Shown: positions 1 to 11,161, numbered from the stretch's first letter. The stretch is DNA of 37,360 nucleotides from Lingula anatina (GCF_001039355.2 NW_019773781.1:407576-444935), one strand, 5' to 3'. The notes: generated by a model from the letters alone, not told the origin. Program-made: numbers and translations.

Positions 1-985
1 TTTCATGTTATATCATCATTCAGAATATATTTAAACATCAAAATGAAAATGTAGATCTCGGCTACCACAATCTGGTGAATTATCTACAAAGTTCGCCAAA
101 ATTGGACACAACTAATACAACCAAAGCTAAATAATATAACCAAGGCAGAAGGCTGAGAAAATGCTCTGCGGCACCTCTTGAAGGCCTATAATACTTGTAA
201 GCAGTTCATTTGTCGGTTTTTTTTCTATTGGATTACAGCAAATTCTCTAAAAACTTGTTGAAAAAAAAACTAGAAATCGAGAGAGAGACCATTTCTGGCT
301 CAGCCAGAGATTTGTAGGGGCCCCTGTGGATGACAGAATTTTTTGAACTGTTATATTTTGGAGAGGTCGAAAACAAAACTCACTTTGTTCTCCGCTTCAT
401 ACATCAGCAAGGGTGATAATTCGTATTTTCAATCTGAGAATTTCTGTAATTTACTTGACCATTATTTGCTTATTATTGAAAAAAAAAAGGCTTAAATTTG
501 GATAGATTTATGAAACAAGAATACAAGCAAAGACAATTATAGCATATTATTTATTTGTTTAATTTAGTAAACAGTATCATATCATACTGAGACTGGTGCT
601 GGCATTATTGTAAAATATATTCTGTTCTACTCCTATAATATTGATGAAATTAGGAAAAGTCATAATGTATACATTTTTGTATTGAACGTTTTCCACCATA
701 AAGGTTCTTCGGTAACTACAAAGCAGCATCCATGGTTACGTGTAGGTCCAAGATAGATAGATAGTTAGATATCCCCCCTCCTCCCCCCCCCCCAAAAAAA
801 AAAAATCGTCACCGTGTCTATTTGCGGCTAAATGCACCGTTTATCACAGGTTAGTTTATTAGTAGGCGCGAATGCATGAACATTATCTTAGGAAAAAAAC
901 ACAGTTCCTGATAGGCTGCAATGTGTGCATGTGACCATGCAATGTTGGTATTAAAGATGTAATAGCCACTGGAACTGACTAAAAG
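1..985. other. AT-rich noncoding stretch
   Basis: No reading frame with recognisable similarity. It contains homopolymer runs, including a C-run followed by an A-run near 784-805. It lies 3' of the broken folBK copy, which is on the minus strand. Nothing functional can be supported. Confidence 0.5.
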
Positions 986-1018
<33 letters not shown>

Positions 1019-1040
1019 CGCGCGCACGCACGTGTGTGTG
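986..1040. repeat. Alternating purine-pyrimidine microsatellite (GT)n-(CG)n-(AC/GT)n
   Basis: About 25 bases of GT repeat run directly into about 15 bases of pure CG repeat, then CACGCACGTGTGTGTG. The whole 55 bases alternate purine and pyrimidine, the classic Z-DNA-forming pattern, and the CG block is unusual in otherwise AT-rich DNA. Confidence 0.9.
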
Positions 1041-1316
1041 ATCAATGTGGTTATATTTAATTAAAAAATACCATTTAGGCTTGCTTTTGAAGACTTTCGA
1101 ATGGCTACATAAAATGTTTTCGAGTTCCAATTCACAGCCGTAGCAATTTCAGCGTCGTAAAGCATCACTATGTTATGCTGATAATGGACTGGATGGGAAT
1201 GAGACATCGAGTATACACACTCGTCCAAAAAAGTTCAGAAACATACTTATTTCGAAGAGATAAAAAATAACCGTACGTGCTAACATTAAGGGAAATGTAT
1301 TTACCAAGTATTGATG

Positions 1317-2036
1317 GAACTTCAAAATATCAGGATCCGGAATCCGGTGTGTCCTATTAGCCTCTAATTTAGTGGCGTCACTAGTATCAAAAACGACGTC
1401 ACCCCAAAGTGCAATATCTAAATGGATGGTATGGGGCACATCTTTATTCAAGGGGTCACGCACTCGTAGGGATTTATTCCAATTTCTTTCAGAAGTCTCT
1501 TACATGTGTCCGGATCTCCGTACGGTATCAGTTTTACAGCCATATTATGATACGGTGGCTGGTTCGTGTCCAGTTGAGGCGGTGTGAGGCCTAGGAAGAC
1601 TTTTGACGTCTTCAGAAGCGTGGTGCGTTTTTTCAGGATCTCCATGGCCGCTGGGGTGTGGGTAATCCTTTGAAGTTCTTCTAATTTTCACCCCGACAGA
1701 GTCGCAGAACCTGAGGGCGTGGGGTTTCTCAACGGCCACTTGTACCCACGGTACCCGGAAGCAAACTATGCAAATTTTGGCAATATCTTCGGCAAGTTTT
1801 TCAACCAGGTAGATATCGGTTGATTCTGCGTATTCAAGGATCTTTTTGGTGACACTTTTGTAATTGAGCGTGTCTTTGATGTCGTCTGTCTCGGCGGCAC
1901 GCCTAATGTCCACGCCGAGGGTCAAGTTAATGACCACTTCCTGTTTCTTGCCCAGCTCGTGAGGACTTATGCCGATCTGCATTCGCGGGCGGAGATTCTT
2001 GATTTCAATCAGATCCAGGTTGTCCATAGTAGCCAT
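1317..2036 (-). pseudogene. Decayed copy of a FolB-FolK fusion gene
   Basis: Reads on the minus strand from an ATG at 2036 and is clearly homologous to the intact gene at 10101-11009. The dihydroneopterin aldolase half is still open and keeps the Glu of the PHELGKKQ segment and the VEKPHALRF segment. The kinase half is broken. About 50 bases are missing near 1649, removing the SLGSN segment and shifting the frame, and a further small indel near 1470 shifts it again. The catalytic signature GPRTIDLDIAL of the intact copy has become VPHTIHLDIAL, losing the Arg and the first Asp. Homology stops at about 1317, after the PDPDILKF segment. A weak possible remnant of the C-terminus lies at about 1100-1165, separated by unrelated sequence. 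A short aldolase-only protein could still be made, but no conserved stop supports that. Confidence 0.85.
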
Positions 2037-2147
2037 ATCTAAATCGGAAATGGAGCTGCAATGAATAAGTAACAAGCTAAAGGATCTTTCTCATTTAAAT
2101 CCGTCTACCTAGCTTTTGCACACCTTCTCCACGGGATCTCTTGTTGA

Positions 2148-2267
2148 ATGCAATCAGTTAACAGACTTAAACGTCTCCTTTTGTTTCCAATGTACTCACA
2201 TAAACGCCAGCTATTCTATATTCTACTAAACGCCAGGGGGCGTGTTGGTCTGTTAATCTGATTGCAT
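2148..2267. repeat. Foldback: 19-20 bp inverted arms
   Basis: ATGCAATCAGTTAACAGAC (2148-2166) pairs with GTCTGTTAATCTGATTGCAT (2248-2267) across an 81-base spacer. The right arm and most of the spacer are absent from the equivalent place beside the intact folBK copy, where only the left arm is found (about 11121-11140). This looks like a small insertion or inverted duplication specific to this copy. Confidence 0.65.
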
Positions 2268-2656
2268 TTAGTGAGAGTGCCTGCGTGGTGTTGGTGCGCA
2301 ATAGCTGCGTCGACAAAATTCATTCTAAATGGGTCCTTAAGTTTTACAGACTATATATGCGTTTATTATACAATTCTGGTCATTTAAATAAAAAAAATCA
2401 TTTTTATGGGTTTTTGTCATGGCGACTTAAAAGCAAACAGGGATAGATCATTGCCGCTGGAATTAATACTAAAAATGTATATGTACTTTATGTATGTTTG
2501 AATAAATCACGGCTCAGTTTTTAATATCTTTCGGGTCTAAGCTATACGCTGGATACATGATGTGCAAGTAACCGATATTGTGAATCGTAGAGTTACAACG
2601 CAAATGGGATCAGGCTAAAAAAGATGATGTGACGCCTTTTCTTGTCAACCCCCGAC

Positions 2657-2763
2657 CACGTGACGTCTTACCTGCAATTTACAGGGCAAATCTGTTTTCC
2701 GGAGAAATTTATAAATAACTTCGCTTCAGAGGCCGTTCTGTTTGCCGAGTGCCAGAGCGTAAA
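2657..2763 (+). promoter_or_regulatory. Plus-strand promoter module, copy 1 (E-box/CRE, TATA box, exon-like stretch)
   Basis: CACGTGACGTC (2657-2667) overlaps an E-box with a CRE half-site. TATAAATA lies at 2710-2717. An exon-like stretch ending CCAGAGCGTAAA is followed by a degraded splice donor, GTAGGT, at 2764. The same order recurs at 12088-12200 with a consensus GTAAGT donor. Conservation of all parts in both copies, in flanks that otherwise hold indels, argues for function. In this copy no coding exon can be seen downstream, so it may be the orphan start of a lost gene. Confidence 0.55.
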
Positions 2764-2790
2764 GTAGGTTTTTTCCCCGATCTGTTATTT

Positions 2791-3222
2791 TGCTATACAT
2801 ACCACGGGGGTGATATCAAAACAAGAGGATTGCAGGAACCGATACAATGAATGAGACGGAGTGACTGCCACGTGCAAAAGATGGGCAGGAAATCAGCCAA
2901 CTACTCACAGAAAACCACTGACCCATGTCCCTGTCAATACACACGCAACCACAAACCATTCACGCAAATGAAAATGATTGGACGGTGACCGCAATTAGGC
3001 AGTAAATGCGGGGAAAGTCCATTCTTAGATATCACCCCATGCGCGGTGATATGTTCTATTCAAATTTAGGGGGTTTGGGTGGGGAGCACGCACGATTTCC
3101 CTTTGCATGTATGACAAATAATGCACTGTTACCCCCTCGCCCAATATACACGATGGCATGCCTCGCTGGCGCTCGGCATGCTATCGTGATATCGGGCTCG
3201 TGGACAGTGCATTATTTACTAC
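2791..3222. mobile_element. Insertion of about 430 bases containing a hairpin at 3117-3216
   Basis: Sequence on both sides is contiguous in the related copy near 6386-6425, so this block is extra here. Its right part has inverted arms of about 42 bases: AATAATGCACTGT at 3117 matches ACAGTGCATTATT ending at 3216, and GGCATGCC near 3153 matches GGCATGC near 3175. No coding capacity is recognisable. It is probably a non-autonomous element or a composite of two. Confidence 0.6.
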
Positions 3223-4353
3223 TTATTATTCACATCGTACGCTTGAATTTTCGTTCTTGGCCGTGACAAGATTTATTAATTAATTACTTATTAAACTGCA
3301 CTCGCAATGGATGTGACGGTTAAACCATAAAACTTTATATTACCGGTTTTACCATACCGCCTTTTGAACACCTTACAACGCGTGCGCAGAAAGGTTATCT
3401 TCAAACGCAAAATGCAGTTTTAAAGCTCTGTGACTGAACAAGTGATAAATTTGGTTAATACATTGGCATGTTGACTTCAGAGGGCCACGTGTCTCACTTA
3501 AGCTTTGAAACTACCCCCTTTCACCTTCTCTTTCACCCTCGAAAATAAAAAGGTATTTATCACAAGTGAAAAAAAGACAAAACCAAGCGATTTCTTCATC
3601 CGCGGATCTGTTAGTCCGCGGACCAGCTTGTTCTGCATGCAGTCTAAGGCCGCATTCATAACAGCGGACTAACTAGACCGCCGATCAATTATGGCGACCC
3701 ACTTAAAAGCTTTCCGTCTTATCCCCTAACAGACACTGTGAGGATTACGCAACAAGCATTCAAGTGGGTCGGCCATATTTGATCCTCGGGCTAGTTCTCC
3801 GCTGTTGTGAATGCAGCCTAACTCTTCCGCATATCAATAAGCGACAGACTTAAAACCTTGCCGTTTATTTCCCTAATAAACACTGAAAAGATTCCCTGCG
3901 GGGATAACGTAGCAAGCTTTCAAGTGGGTCAGACATATTTGATCTGCAGATCTGTTAGCCCGCGTATGATCTTTGGTTGTGAGCGTAGCCTAAGATGTTA
4001 GCCAATGCCTGTGGGACTGTCGTATTTTCTATTGTCACCATTATATATTCAGGTGTTTCTAGGCCCTAGTCTCTCCCATCGGTATTTTAAATGGTGCAAA
4101 ATTGTGTAAGATGTCTTTTGAAATATATTACAATAATATATTACATTTTGTGACACCTGACGTAAAAAATCTCTGGTAGAGAATAAAACGTGATTAAGGT
4201 TCACAGATGCTGGACCGAAACGGCATGTATGGCTCTCGTTACTTAGTCTCTCGGACATAAATATCACATCAATTATGTAGAGACCACGAAGAGCCTTCTA
4301 TACAACATGTGCGTGCTTAGTGTGCTTAAACATGTTTATTCATTAATTACCAG

Positions 4354-4492
4354 GGCCCCGTAACTCGAAGCATCGCGAACAACGATATCACATAGAGACT
4401 ACAGTGTATTATATGGGGCGAGTACGGGCGAGTTATGGAATCGAGACGCTTGCGCTCGGTCGCAATGCGCAATGCTTTCGACTTACGGGGCC
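4354..4492. mobile_element. 139-bp MITE with CAG target duplication, copy A
   Basis: Terminal inverted repeats of about 25 bp begin GGCCCCGTAA and end TTACGGGGCC. The element is flanked by CAG on both sides (4351-4353 and 4493-4495). Related loci near 14022 and 18968 carry a single CAG and no element, so the empty site is visible in this window. A 3-bp duplication and GGCCCC ends are compatible with a PIF/Harbinger-type non-autonomous element; the class is an inference. Confidence 0.85.
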
Positions 4493-5934
4493 CAGCCCTT
4501 CAAAGCATACACACGCGTCATTGGTTTTCCTTATTTAATGGATATTTTTGCCGCTTGTCACATGACTGTGGGCATGCACAGTGCTCCATTTCCAACGTTT
4601 AACTTTGATGGCATCATATAAATAAGTTGGCATCAAATACACTTAAGTTAACCAAAAAAGGGACCTAATGCCGACAATAGCAAAACGTACCAGTGAAATA
4701 AAACTTCTCATTTCCTTCTTTCTTTTTTTGCTCAAATCGCCGTTGTTAAGAAGTGAGATTCTATTTTAAAGTTTTCTTTCTCTTGCAATCGACTCTTTTA
4801 AGTTTTTATCGCACAGTATGCATGTAGTATTAATGAATAAATTTAATACAAAATCGAATAAGACAAAACTGAATTTTGATCAAAAGAGGTTATTTCGTTT
4901 CACGGCTTCTCGTGTACGGTCTTGTCTCGACCGTCTTTAACTTTTATCCATAAATGGCCAATCATGAGCGGATTGAACAGCCCAACCTCAGCAAGTCCGA
5001 CAAACAAGGAGGCCTGATACTCTAACTACCACATCTGTGGGACAGGTGTTACAAGTCTAGGAACCGTAGTCCGCTTCCCATTACTTTGTGCAGGTGACAC
5101 TCGTGCCATATAGTAACCCCAATACGCCAACTATCCCTCACCTGTACTTATATCATATGGGAGCCCGGACTTCCATTCCTGTGACACCGGACGCGGTGAG
5201 ACAACCCGCGCTGAACGTCACCATACGACACCGGTGACAACTTAAAACTAGCTCACCTGAAGAAGACCTTTTCATAAGGCCAAAACGCTGTGATCTCCGT
5301 TTCAACGTTAAACCCAATATTATAATTTTTTTCATTATCTTGGTATAATATAACTGCCTGAATCAAAAGTTTCGCCTTGATATAAAATAACAATTTATTA
5401 TATGCAAATTATATACCACATCGACTCATAAATACTCCCGAGAAAAAAATAAGCCAAGAAGTTACAAAACAATGTCGTTAAAATGTGGGAATTACTCTCC
5501 AAACAATGTCGACACACAAGGGAATTCTGAATACTTACTTCTACTGATGCTGCTCAGAGACGATTTGCTTGCTGTAGTCCAGGAATAAGCTTCAAGTGCT
5601 CTGTGATACTCGAAACAAAGACGTACGAGTAGTAGCTCGGAATGGATCCACCGATAATAAGTAGCACTACAAGTAGATGACTATTCATGTTCGGCATGCC
5701 GGGTTGCGTGTTGGAGACCATTCCCAGACTATCGTACTAACTTTGAATCGAACGAGGCCCATAGGGAGTTATTAAATTTCCTTTAGCAACGTTACTTTAG
5801 TGGGATGCTCACGAAAGTCACTAATATTCCTTTAGCAACTTTAGTGAGCATCTCAGACGTCTAAGCTGCTCGGGCAGAGATTATTATAGCGAGGGACCCC
5901 GTGGAGATGGACCGATCCTGTTAGATCGATCTAC

Positions 5935-6030
5935 GGATGAAAACACATGGCAAGTCTTACACCCCATTCTCATAGATTAGATCGACCTACATTGGATCGA
6001 CCTAACTCCCTGGGGGTTCACACTAAATAG
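5935..6030. repeat. Clustered TAGATCGATCTA-like palindromes
   Basis: TTAGATCGATCTACGG, TAGATCGACCTA and GGATCGACCTA recur within 100 bases. The partner region at about 9110-9360 has more of them, including a perfect TAGATCGATCTA palindrome. They look like terminal or subterminal repeats of small transposons inserted in this duplicated segment. Confidence 0.5.
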
Positions 6031-6140
6031 ATGTCAGCCGGGCGGACACGAAAGTTAATTACCCCTTAAAGCTTGTAGTAGGCGGGGACGGACACTTAAG
6101 GGGGATTATCTGACAGTAATCTAGTGAGACTCCCCGCAGT

Positions 6141-6141
6141 N
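6141..6141. other. Single-N assembly join
   Basis: One unresolved base where copy A of the 2.9 kb duplication stops. The sequence after it (6142-6385) does not match the continuation in copy A'. This looks like a contig join. Confidence 0.7.
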
Positions 6142-6299
6142 CAGTCATTTTTTCAACGCAACACGCCATATTGGACTTTTTGGCATGAACTGAGTTGGCT
6201 AAAATCAGTACACCTTTGTAAACAGATTGTTGAATGATTGTCTAGTGGCCATGAGTACATTTTCTCACAGAATTGATACCAACTTTGCAATTATTCTTT

Positions 6300-6385
6300 T
6301 TTACCTTTGCAATTATTTTTTTGCACCTCAAATCCCAGGGGGGGCAGCTGCCCCCCCCCCTGCCCCCCCGGAGGCTACGGCCCTG
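6300..6385. mobile_element. Probable transposon terminus (GC-rich)
   Basis: GGGGGGGCAGCTGCCCCCC followed by a C-rich stretch and CCGGAGGCTACGGCCCTG. Ends of this composition are common on interspersed repeats in marine invertebrate genomes. It abuts sequence homologous to the stretch after the copy 1 splice donor (2764 onward), as expected for an insertion boundary. The other end is not identified. Confidence 0.4.
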
Positions 6386-6416
6386 TAGGTTTGTTTTTTT
6401 TCGATCTGTTATTTTG

Positions 6417-9339
6417 CTTTATTATTCACATCGTAGGCTTGGATTTTCGTTCTTGGCCGTGACAAGATTTATTCATTTATTACTTATTAAGCTGTACCCG
6501 CAATGGATTTGATAGTTAAACCATAAAACCTTATATTACCGGTTTTACCATACCGCCTGGTGAACACATTACAACGCGTGCGCAGAAAGGTTACCTTCAA
6601 CCGCAAAATGCAGTTTTAAGCTCTGTGACTGAACAAGTGATTAATTTGGTTTGTGCATTGGCATGTTGACTTTAGAGGGCCACGTGTCTCACTTAAGCTT
6701 TGAAACTACCCCCTTTCACCTACTCCTTCACCCTCGAAAATAAAAAGGTATTTATCACAAGTGAAAAAAGACAAAACCAAGCGATTTCTTCATCCGCGGA
6801 TCTGTTAGTCCGCGGACCAGCTTGTTCTGCATGCAGTCTAAGGCCGCATTCATAACAGCGGACTAACTAGGCCGCCGATCAATTATGGCGACCCACTTAA
6901 AAGCTTTCCGTCTTATCCCCTAACAGACACTGTGAGGATTACGCAACAAGCATTCAAGTGGGTCGGCCATATTTGATCCTCGGGCTAGTTCTCCGCTGTT
7001 GTGAATGCAGCCTTACTCTTCCGCATATCAATAAGCGACAGACTTAAAACCTTGCCGTCTATTTCCCTAATAAACACTGAAAAGATTCCCTGCGGGGATA
7101 ACGTAGCAAGCTTTCAAGTGGGTCAGACATATTTGATCCGCAGATCTGTTAGCCCGCGTATGATCTTTGGTTGTGAGCGTAGCCTAAGATGTTAGCCAAT
7201 GCCTGTGGGACTGTCGTATTTTCTATTGTCACCATTATATATTCAGGTGTTTCTAGGCCCTAGTCTCTCCCATCGGTATTTTAGATGGTGCAAAATTGTG
7301 TAAGATGTCTTTTGAAATATATTACAATAATATATTACATTTTGTGACACCTGACGTAAAAAAATCTCTGGTAGAGAATAAAACGTGATTAAGGTTCACA
7401 GATGCTGGACCGAAACGGCATGTATAGCTCTCGTTATTTCGTCTCTCGGACATAAATATCACATCAATTATGTAGAGACCACGAAGAGCCTTCTATACAA
7501 CATGTGCGTGCTTAGTGTGCTTAACATGTTTATTCATTAATTACCAGGGCCCCGTAACTCGAAGCATCGCGAACAACGATATCACATAGAGACTACAGTG
7601 TATTATATGGGGCGAGTACGGGCGAGTTATGGAATCGAGACGCTTGCGCTCGGTCGCAATGCGCAATGCTTTCGACTTACGGGGCCCAGCCCTGCAAAGC
7701 ATACACACGCGTCATTGATTTTCCTTATTAAATGGATATTTTTGCCACTTGTCACATGACTGTGGGCATGAACAGTTCCCCATTTCCAACGTTTAACTTT
7801 GACGGCATCATATAAATAACTTGGCATCAAATACACTTAACCAAAAAAGGGACCTAATGCTGACAATAGCAAAACGTACCAGTGAAATAAAACTTCTCAT
7901 TTCCTTCTTTCTTTTTTGCTCAAATCGCCGTTGTTAAGAAGTGAGATTCTATTTTAAAGTTTTCTTTCTCTTGCAATCGACTCTTTTAAGTTTTTATCGC
8001 ACAGTATGCATGTAGTATTAATGAATAAATTTAATACAAAATCGAATAAGACAAAATTGAATTTTGATCAAAAGAGGTTATTTCGTTTCACGGCTTCTCG
8101 TGTACGGTCTTGTCTCGACCGTCTTTAACTTTTATCCATAAATGGCCAATCATGAGCGGATTGAACAGCCCAACCTCAGCAAGTCCGACAAACAAGGAGG
8201 CCTGATACTCTAACTACCACATCTGTGGGACAGGTGTTACAAGTCTAGGAACCGTAGTCCGCTTCCCATTACTTTGTACAGGTGACACTCGTGCCATTTA
8301 GTAACCCCATTACTCCAACTAGCCCTCACCTGTACTTATATCATATGGGAGCCCGGACTTCCATTCCTGTGACACCGGACGCGGTGAGACAACCCGCGCT
8401 GAACGTCACCATACGACACCGGTGACAACTTAAAACCAGCTCACCTGAAGAAGACCTTTTAATAAGGCCAAAACGCTGTGATCTACGTTTCAACGTTAGA
8501 CCCAATATTATAATTTTTTTCATTATCTTGGTAAAATATAACTGCCTGAATCAAAAGTTTCGCCTTCATATAAAATAACAATTTATTATATGCCAATTAT
8601 ATACCACATCGACTCATAAATACTCCTGAGAAAAAAAATAAACCAAGAAGTTACAAAACAATGTCGTTAAAATGTGGGAATTACTCTCCAAACAATGTTG
8701 ACACACAAGGGAATTCTGAATACTTACATCTACTGATGCTGCTCAGAGACGATTTGCTTGCTGTAGTCCAGGAATAAGCTTCAAGTGCTCTGTGATACTC
8801 GAAACAAAGACGTACGAGTAGTAGCTCGGAATGGATCCACCGATAATAAGTAGCACTACAAGTAGATGACTATTCATGTTCGGCATGTCTGGTTGCGTGT
8901 TGGAGACCATTCCCAGACTATCGTACTAACTTTGAATCGAACGAGGCCCATAGGGAGTAATTAAATTTCCTTCAGCAACGTTACTTTAGTGGGATGCTCA
9001 CGAAAGTCACTAATATTCCTTTAGCAACTTAAGTGAGCATCCCAGACGTCTAAGCTGCTCGGGCTGAGATTATTATAGCGAGGGACCCCGTGGAGATGGA
9101 CCGATCCTGTTAGATCGATCTACGGATGAAAACACATGGCAAGTCTTAGGGTGCTTTCCCAGAGATTTAGATCGATCTAAGGATTAAGTTTTAGATCGAC
9201 CTAACTCCCTGGGGGTTCAGGCTAAATTGCAGTCAGCCGAGCGGACATCATAGTTAATTACCACCTTACAGCTTTTAGTAGGCGGGACAGACGCTTAAGC
9301 CGGCCAAGCTGACAGTAATCTAGTGAGACTCCCCACAGG
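6417..9339. repeat. Large direct duplication, copy A'
   Basis: Partner of 3223-6140, in the same orientation and nearly identical. It includes the same CAG-flanked MITE at 7548-7686. The copies differ near their right ends, where the TAGATCGATCTA-like repeats differ. No gene is recognisable in it. Confidence 0.85.
7548..7686. mobile_element. 139-bp MITE with CAG target duplication, copy A'
   Basis: Same element, same length and same CAG flanks (7545-7547 and 7687-7689) as at 4354-4492, so insertion came before the duplication or the two are alleles. Confidence 0.85.
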
Positions 9340-10100
9340 GATAGATCGATCTAAAAATCTATGGAAATGGGGTGTTAAATAGTGCGGTTGGTCACAGGGC
9401 CGCATTCGAGGACAGGACAGGTAAATACGGGAGCGTGGGCATACGTTGCGATATATGGTGATAACAATTAGTTGACGGTTTACCCGCCACGCAACAGTGA
9501 ATTTCCACAAATTATCTCTTTAACAGGGTTAATGGGTATATCACAAGGCCTCTAGCAATAATGGGGCCTAATGAGCGTGATAACAGTCCTTAAAGCGTCC
9601 ATATCTCCACAGATCCGGTTGTTAAAAAAAAAAAAACCTACACGCTTGCACAAAATAGTCCACGACATGTATTTCGTGCCATATTTCGAAAAATCCATAG
9701 CTGTTATGTAAATCCATGAAACTATGAAGCCAGATACCCACTCTCTTTCGCTACTGCCTACAGATAATCAGTGACGTGCGAGGCTGCCATATACTGCCCG
9801 TTGAAGGAAGGGAGATAGTCCCCTCCCCCTTACACTTCGTCTATGCCCAGAACGGCGTCATAGTCTGACCCCCCGAACCCCACGTCTAGGGGGCGATGGT
9901 CGGTTTGCACCCGAGGTCTGTCGTTCCAGACCCCCCTCCCCTTCAAATAAAACTGGATCCGCCCCTGTTATTGGTTCGTTTTTTTCATAAACACCAAAGA
10001 TTTATATAGTTTTTTTTTTAATTATTGGAAAACAATTTCATGTTTCCGAACATTTTTGGTCGAGAAAATATCTTCCAGCAGTTCACCCTTCGAATAGTCT
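9340..10100. other. Intergenic stretch with transposon ends, 3' of folBK
   Basis: No gene seen. AACTGGATCCGCCCCTG at about 9951-9967 is the reverse complement of CAGGGGCGGATCCAGTT, a terminus typical of hAT-like non-autonomous repeats. A possible opposite end, CAGTGACGTGC, lies near 9769, but I found no matching target duplication. Pyrimidine-rich and T-rich runs follow up to the folBK stop codon. Confidence 0.4.
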
Positions 10101-11009
10101 TTAAAACGTGCAATCTACAATTTCAAATATATCCAAATAGTTTCTCTGCCCGGTAACATCTACAGCAATTTCTTGCAATGTTTTCTTCACAACCGGATGA
10201 ATCGAATCCGGGGATACATCGGCAAGAGGGACAACCGTGTGGGCGAACTTCAAAATATCGGGATCCGGAATCCGGTGTGCGCTCTTACCCTCTAAACTAG
10301 TGACGTCAACATTATCAAAAATGACGTCACCCCAAAGTGCAATATCTAAATCAATGGTACGGGGCCCATTTTTATTCAAGGGGTCACGCACTCGTAAGAG
10401 ATTTTCTTCAATTTCTTTTAGAAGTCCCCTAAATGTGTCCGGATCTCCACACGGTATAAGTTTTAGAGCCATGTTATGGAACGGCGGCTGGTTCGTGTCC
10501 AGTTGAGGCGGTGTAAGGAAGACTTTCGACGTCTTCAGAAGCGTGGTGCGTCTTTTCAGGATCTCCACGGCCGCTTTCAGGTTTTGCAGCGGATTAATGT
10601 TCGATCCAAGTGACACAAATACAATGGGATGTGGGTAATCCTTCGATGTCCTTCTAATTTTCACCCCGACAGAGTCGGTGAACCTGAGGGCGTGGGGTTT
10701 CTCAGCGGCAACTTGTACCCACGGTGCCCGGAAGCAAACTATGCAAATTTTGGCGATATCTTCGGCAAGTTTTTCTACCAGATTGATATCGGTTGATTCT
10801 GCGTATTCGAGGACCATTTTGGTGACATTTTTGTAATTGAGCGTGTCGTTGATGTCGTCTGTCTCGGCGGCACGCCGAATGTCCACGCCGAGGGTCAGGT
10901 TAATGACTACTTCCTGTTTTTTGCCCAGCTCGTGAGGACTTATACCGATCTGTACTCGCGGGCGGAGATTCTTGATTTCAATCAGATCCAGGTTGTCCAT
11001 AGTAGCCAT
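10101..11009 (-). CDS. Bifunctional dihydroneopterin aldolase / HPPK (FolB-FolK fusion)
   Basis: An uninterrupted frame of 302 residues. Residues about 5-123 are a dihydroneopterin aldolase: G-I-S-P-H-E27, a Tyr in LNY59, Glu79 in LVEKLAEDIA and Lys104 in EKPHALRF match the family's active-site positions. This enzyme cleaves 7,8-dihydroneopterin to 6-hydroxymethyl-dihydropterin. Residues about 129-295 are the pyrophosphokinase that activates that product with ATP: FVSLGSN at 131-137, QPPFHN at 174-179 and the signature NGPRTIDLDIAL at 214-225 with the two metal-binding Asp (220, 222). No dihydropteroate synthase domain follows, unlike fungal FOL1. The start is set at the first ATG (a second is at 11000). 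A splice-acceptor-like TTCATTGCAG lies about 18 bases upstream, so a 5' noncoding exon is possible. Neighbours: a divergent promoter module at 12.1 kb, and the broken copy at 1.3-2.0 kb. The symbol is left blank because the animal gene has no name I am sure of. Confidence 0.9.
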   Translation of the reverse strand: MATMDNLDLIEIKNLRPRVQIGISPHELGKKQEVVINLTLGVDIRRAAETDDINDTLNYKNVTKMVLEYAESTDINLVEKLAEDIAKICIVCFRAPWVQVAAEKPHALRFTDSVGVKIRRTSKDYPHPIVFVSLGSNINPLQNLKAAVEILKRRTTLLKTSKVFLTPPQLDTNQPPFHNMALKLIPCGDPDTFRGLLKEIEENLLRVRDPLNKNGPRTIDLDIALWGDVIFDNVDVTSLEGKSAHRIPDPDILKFAHTVVPLADVSPDSIHPVVKKTLQEIAVDVTGQRNYLDIFEIVDCTF

Positions 11010-11161
11010 ATCTAAATCGGAAATGGAGCTGCAATGAACAAGTAACAAGCTAAAGGGCCTTTCTTATTTAAATCTGTCGACCTAGCTTATGCACACCTTC
11101 TCCACGGGATCTCTTGGTGAATGCAACCAGTTAACAGACTGAAAAGTCTAATCTTGTTCCC

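Larger units (their letters stand above)
3223..6140. repeat. Large direct duplication, copy A
   Basis: Nearly identical to 6417-9339, with scattered substitutions and small indels. It ends at the single N at 6141; the partner copy continues slightly past the equivalent point. No gene is recognisable: small frames, such as a 60-codon frame on the minus strand near 5153-5335, are preserved in both copies only as part of the overall identity. Parts near 3400-3600 and 4280-4610 are also related, more distantly, to 13580-14130 and 18900-19080, which lie upstream of the protease exons, so this may be old intron sequence of a protease gene copy. Confidence 0.85.

Noticed and set aside
5153-5335. 60-codon minus-strand frame conserved in two copies (also 8341-8523)
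   Set aside because: Conservation equals that of the whole surrounding duplication. The frame has no recognisable domain, so it is not evidence of a gene.
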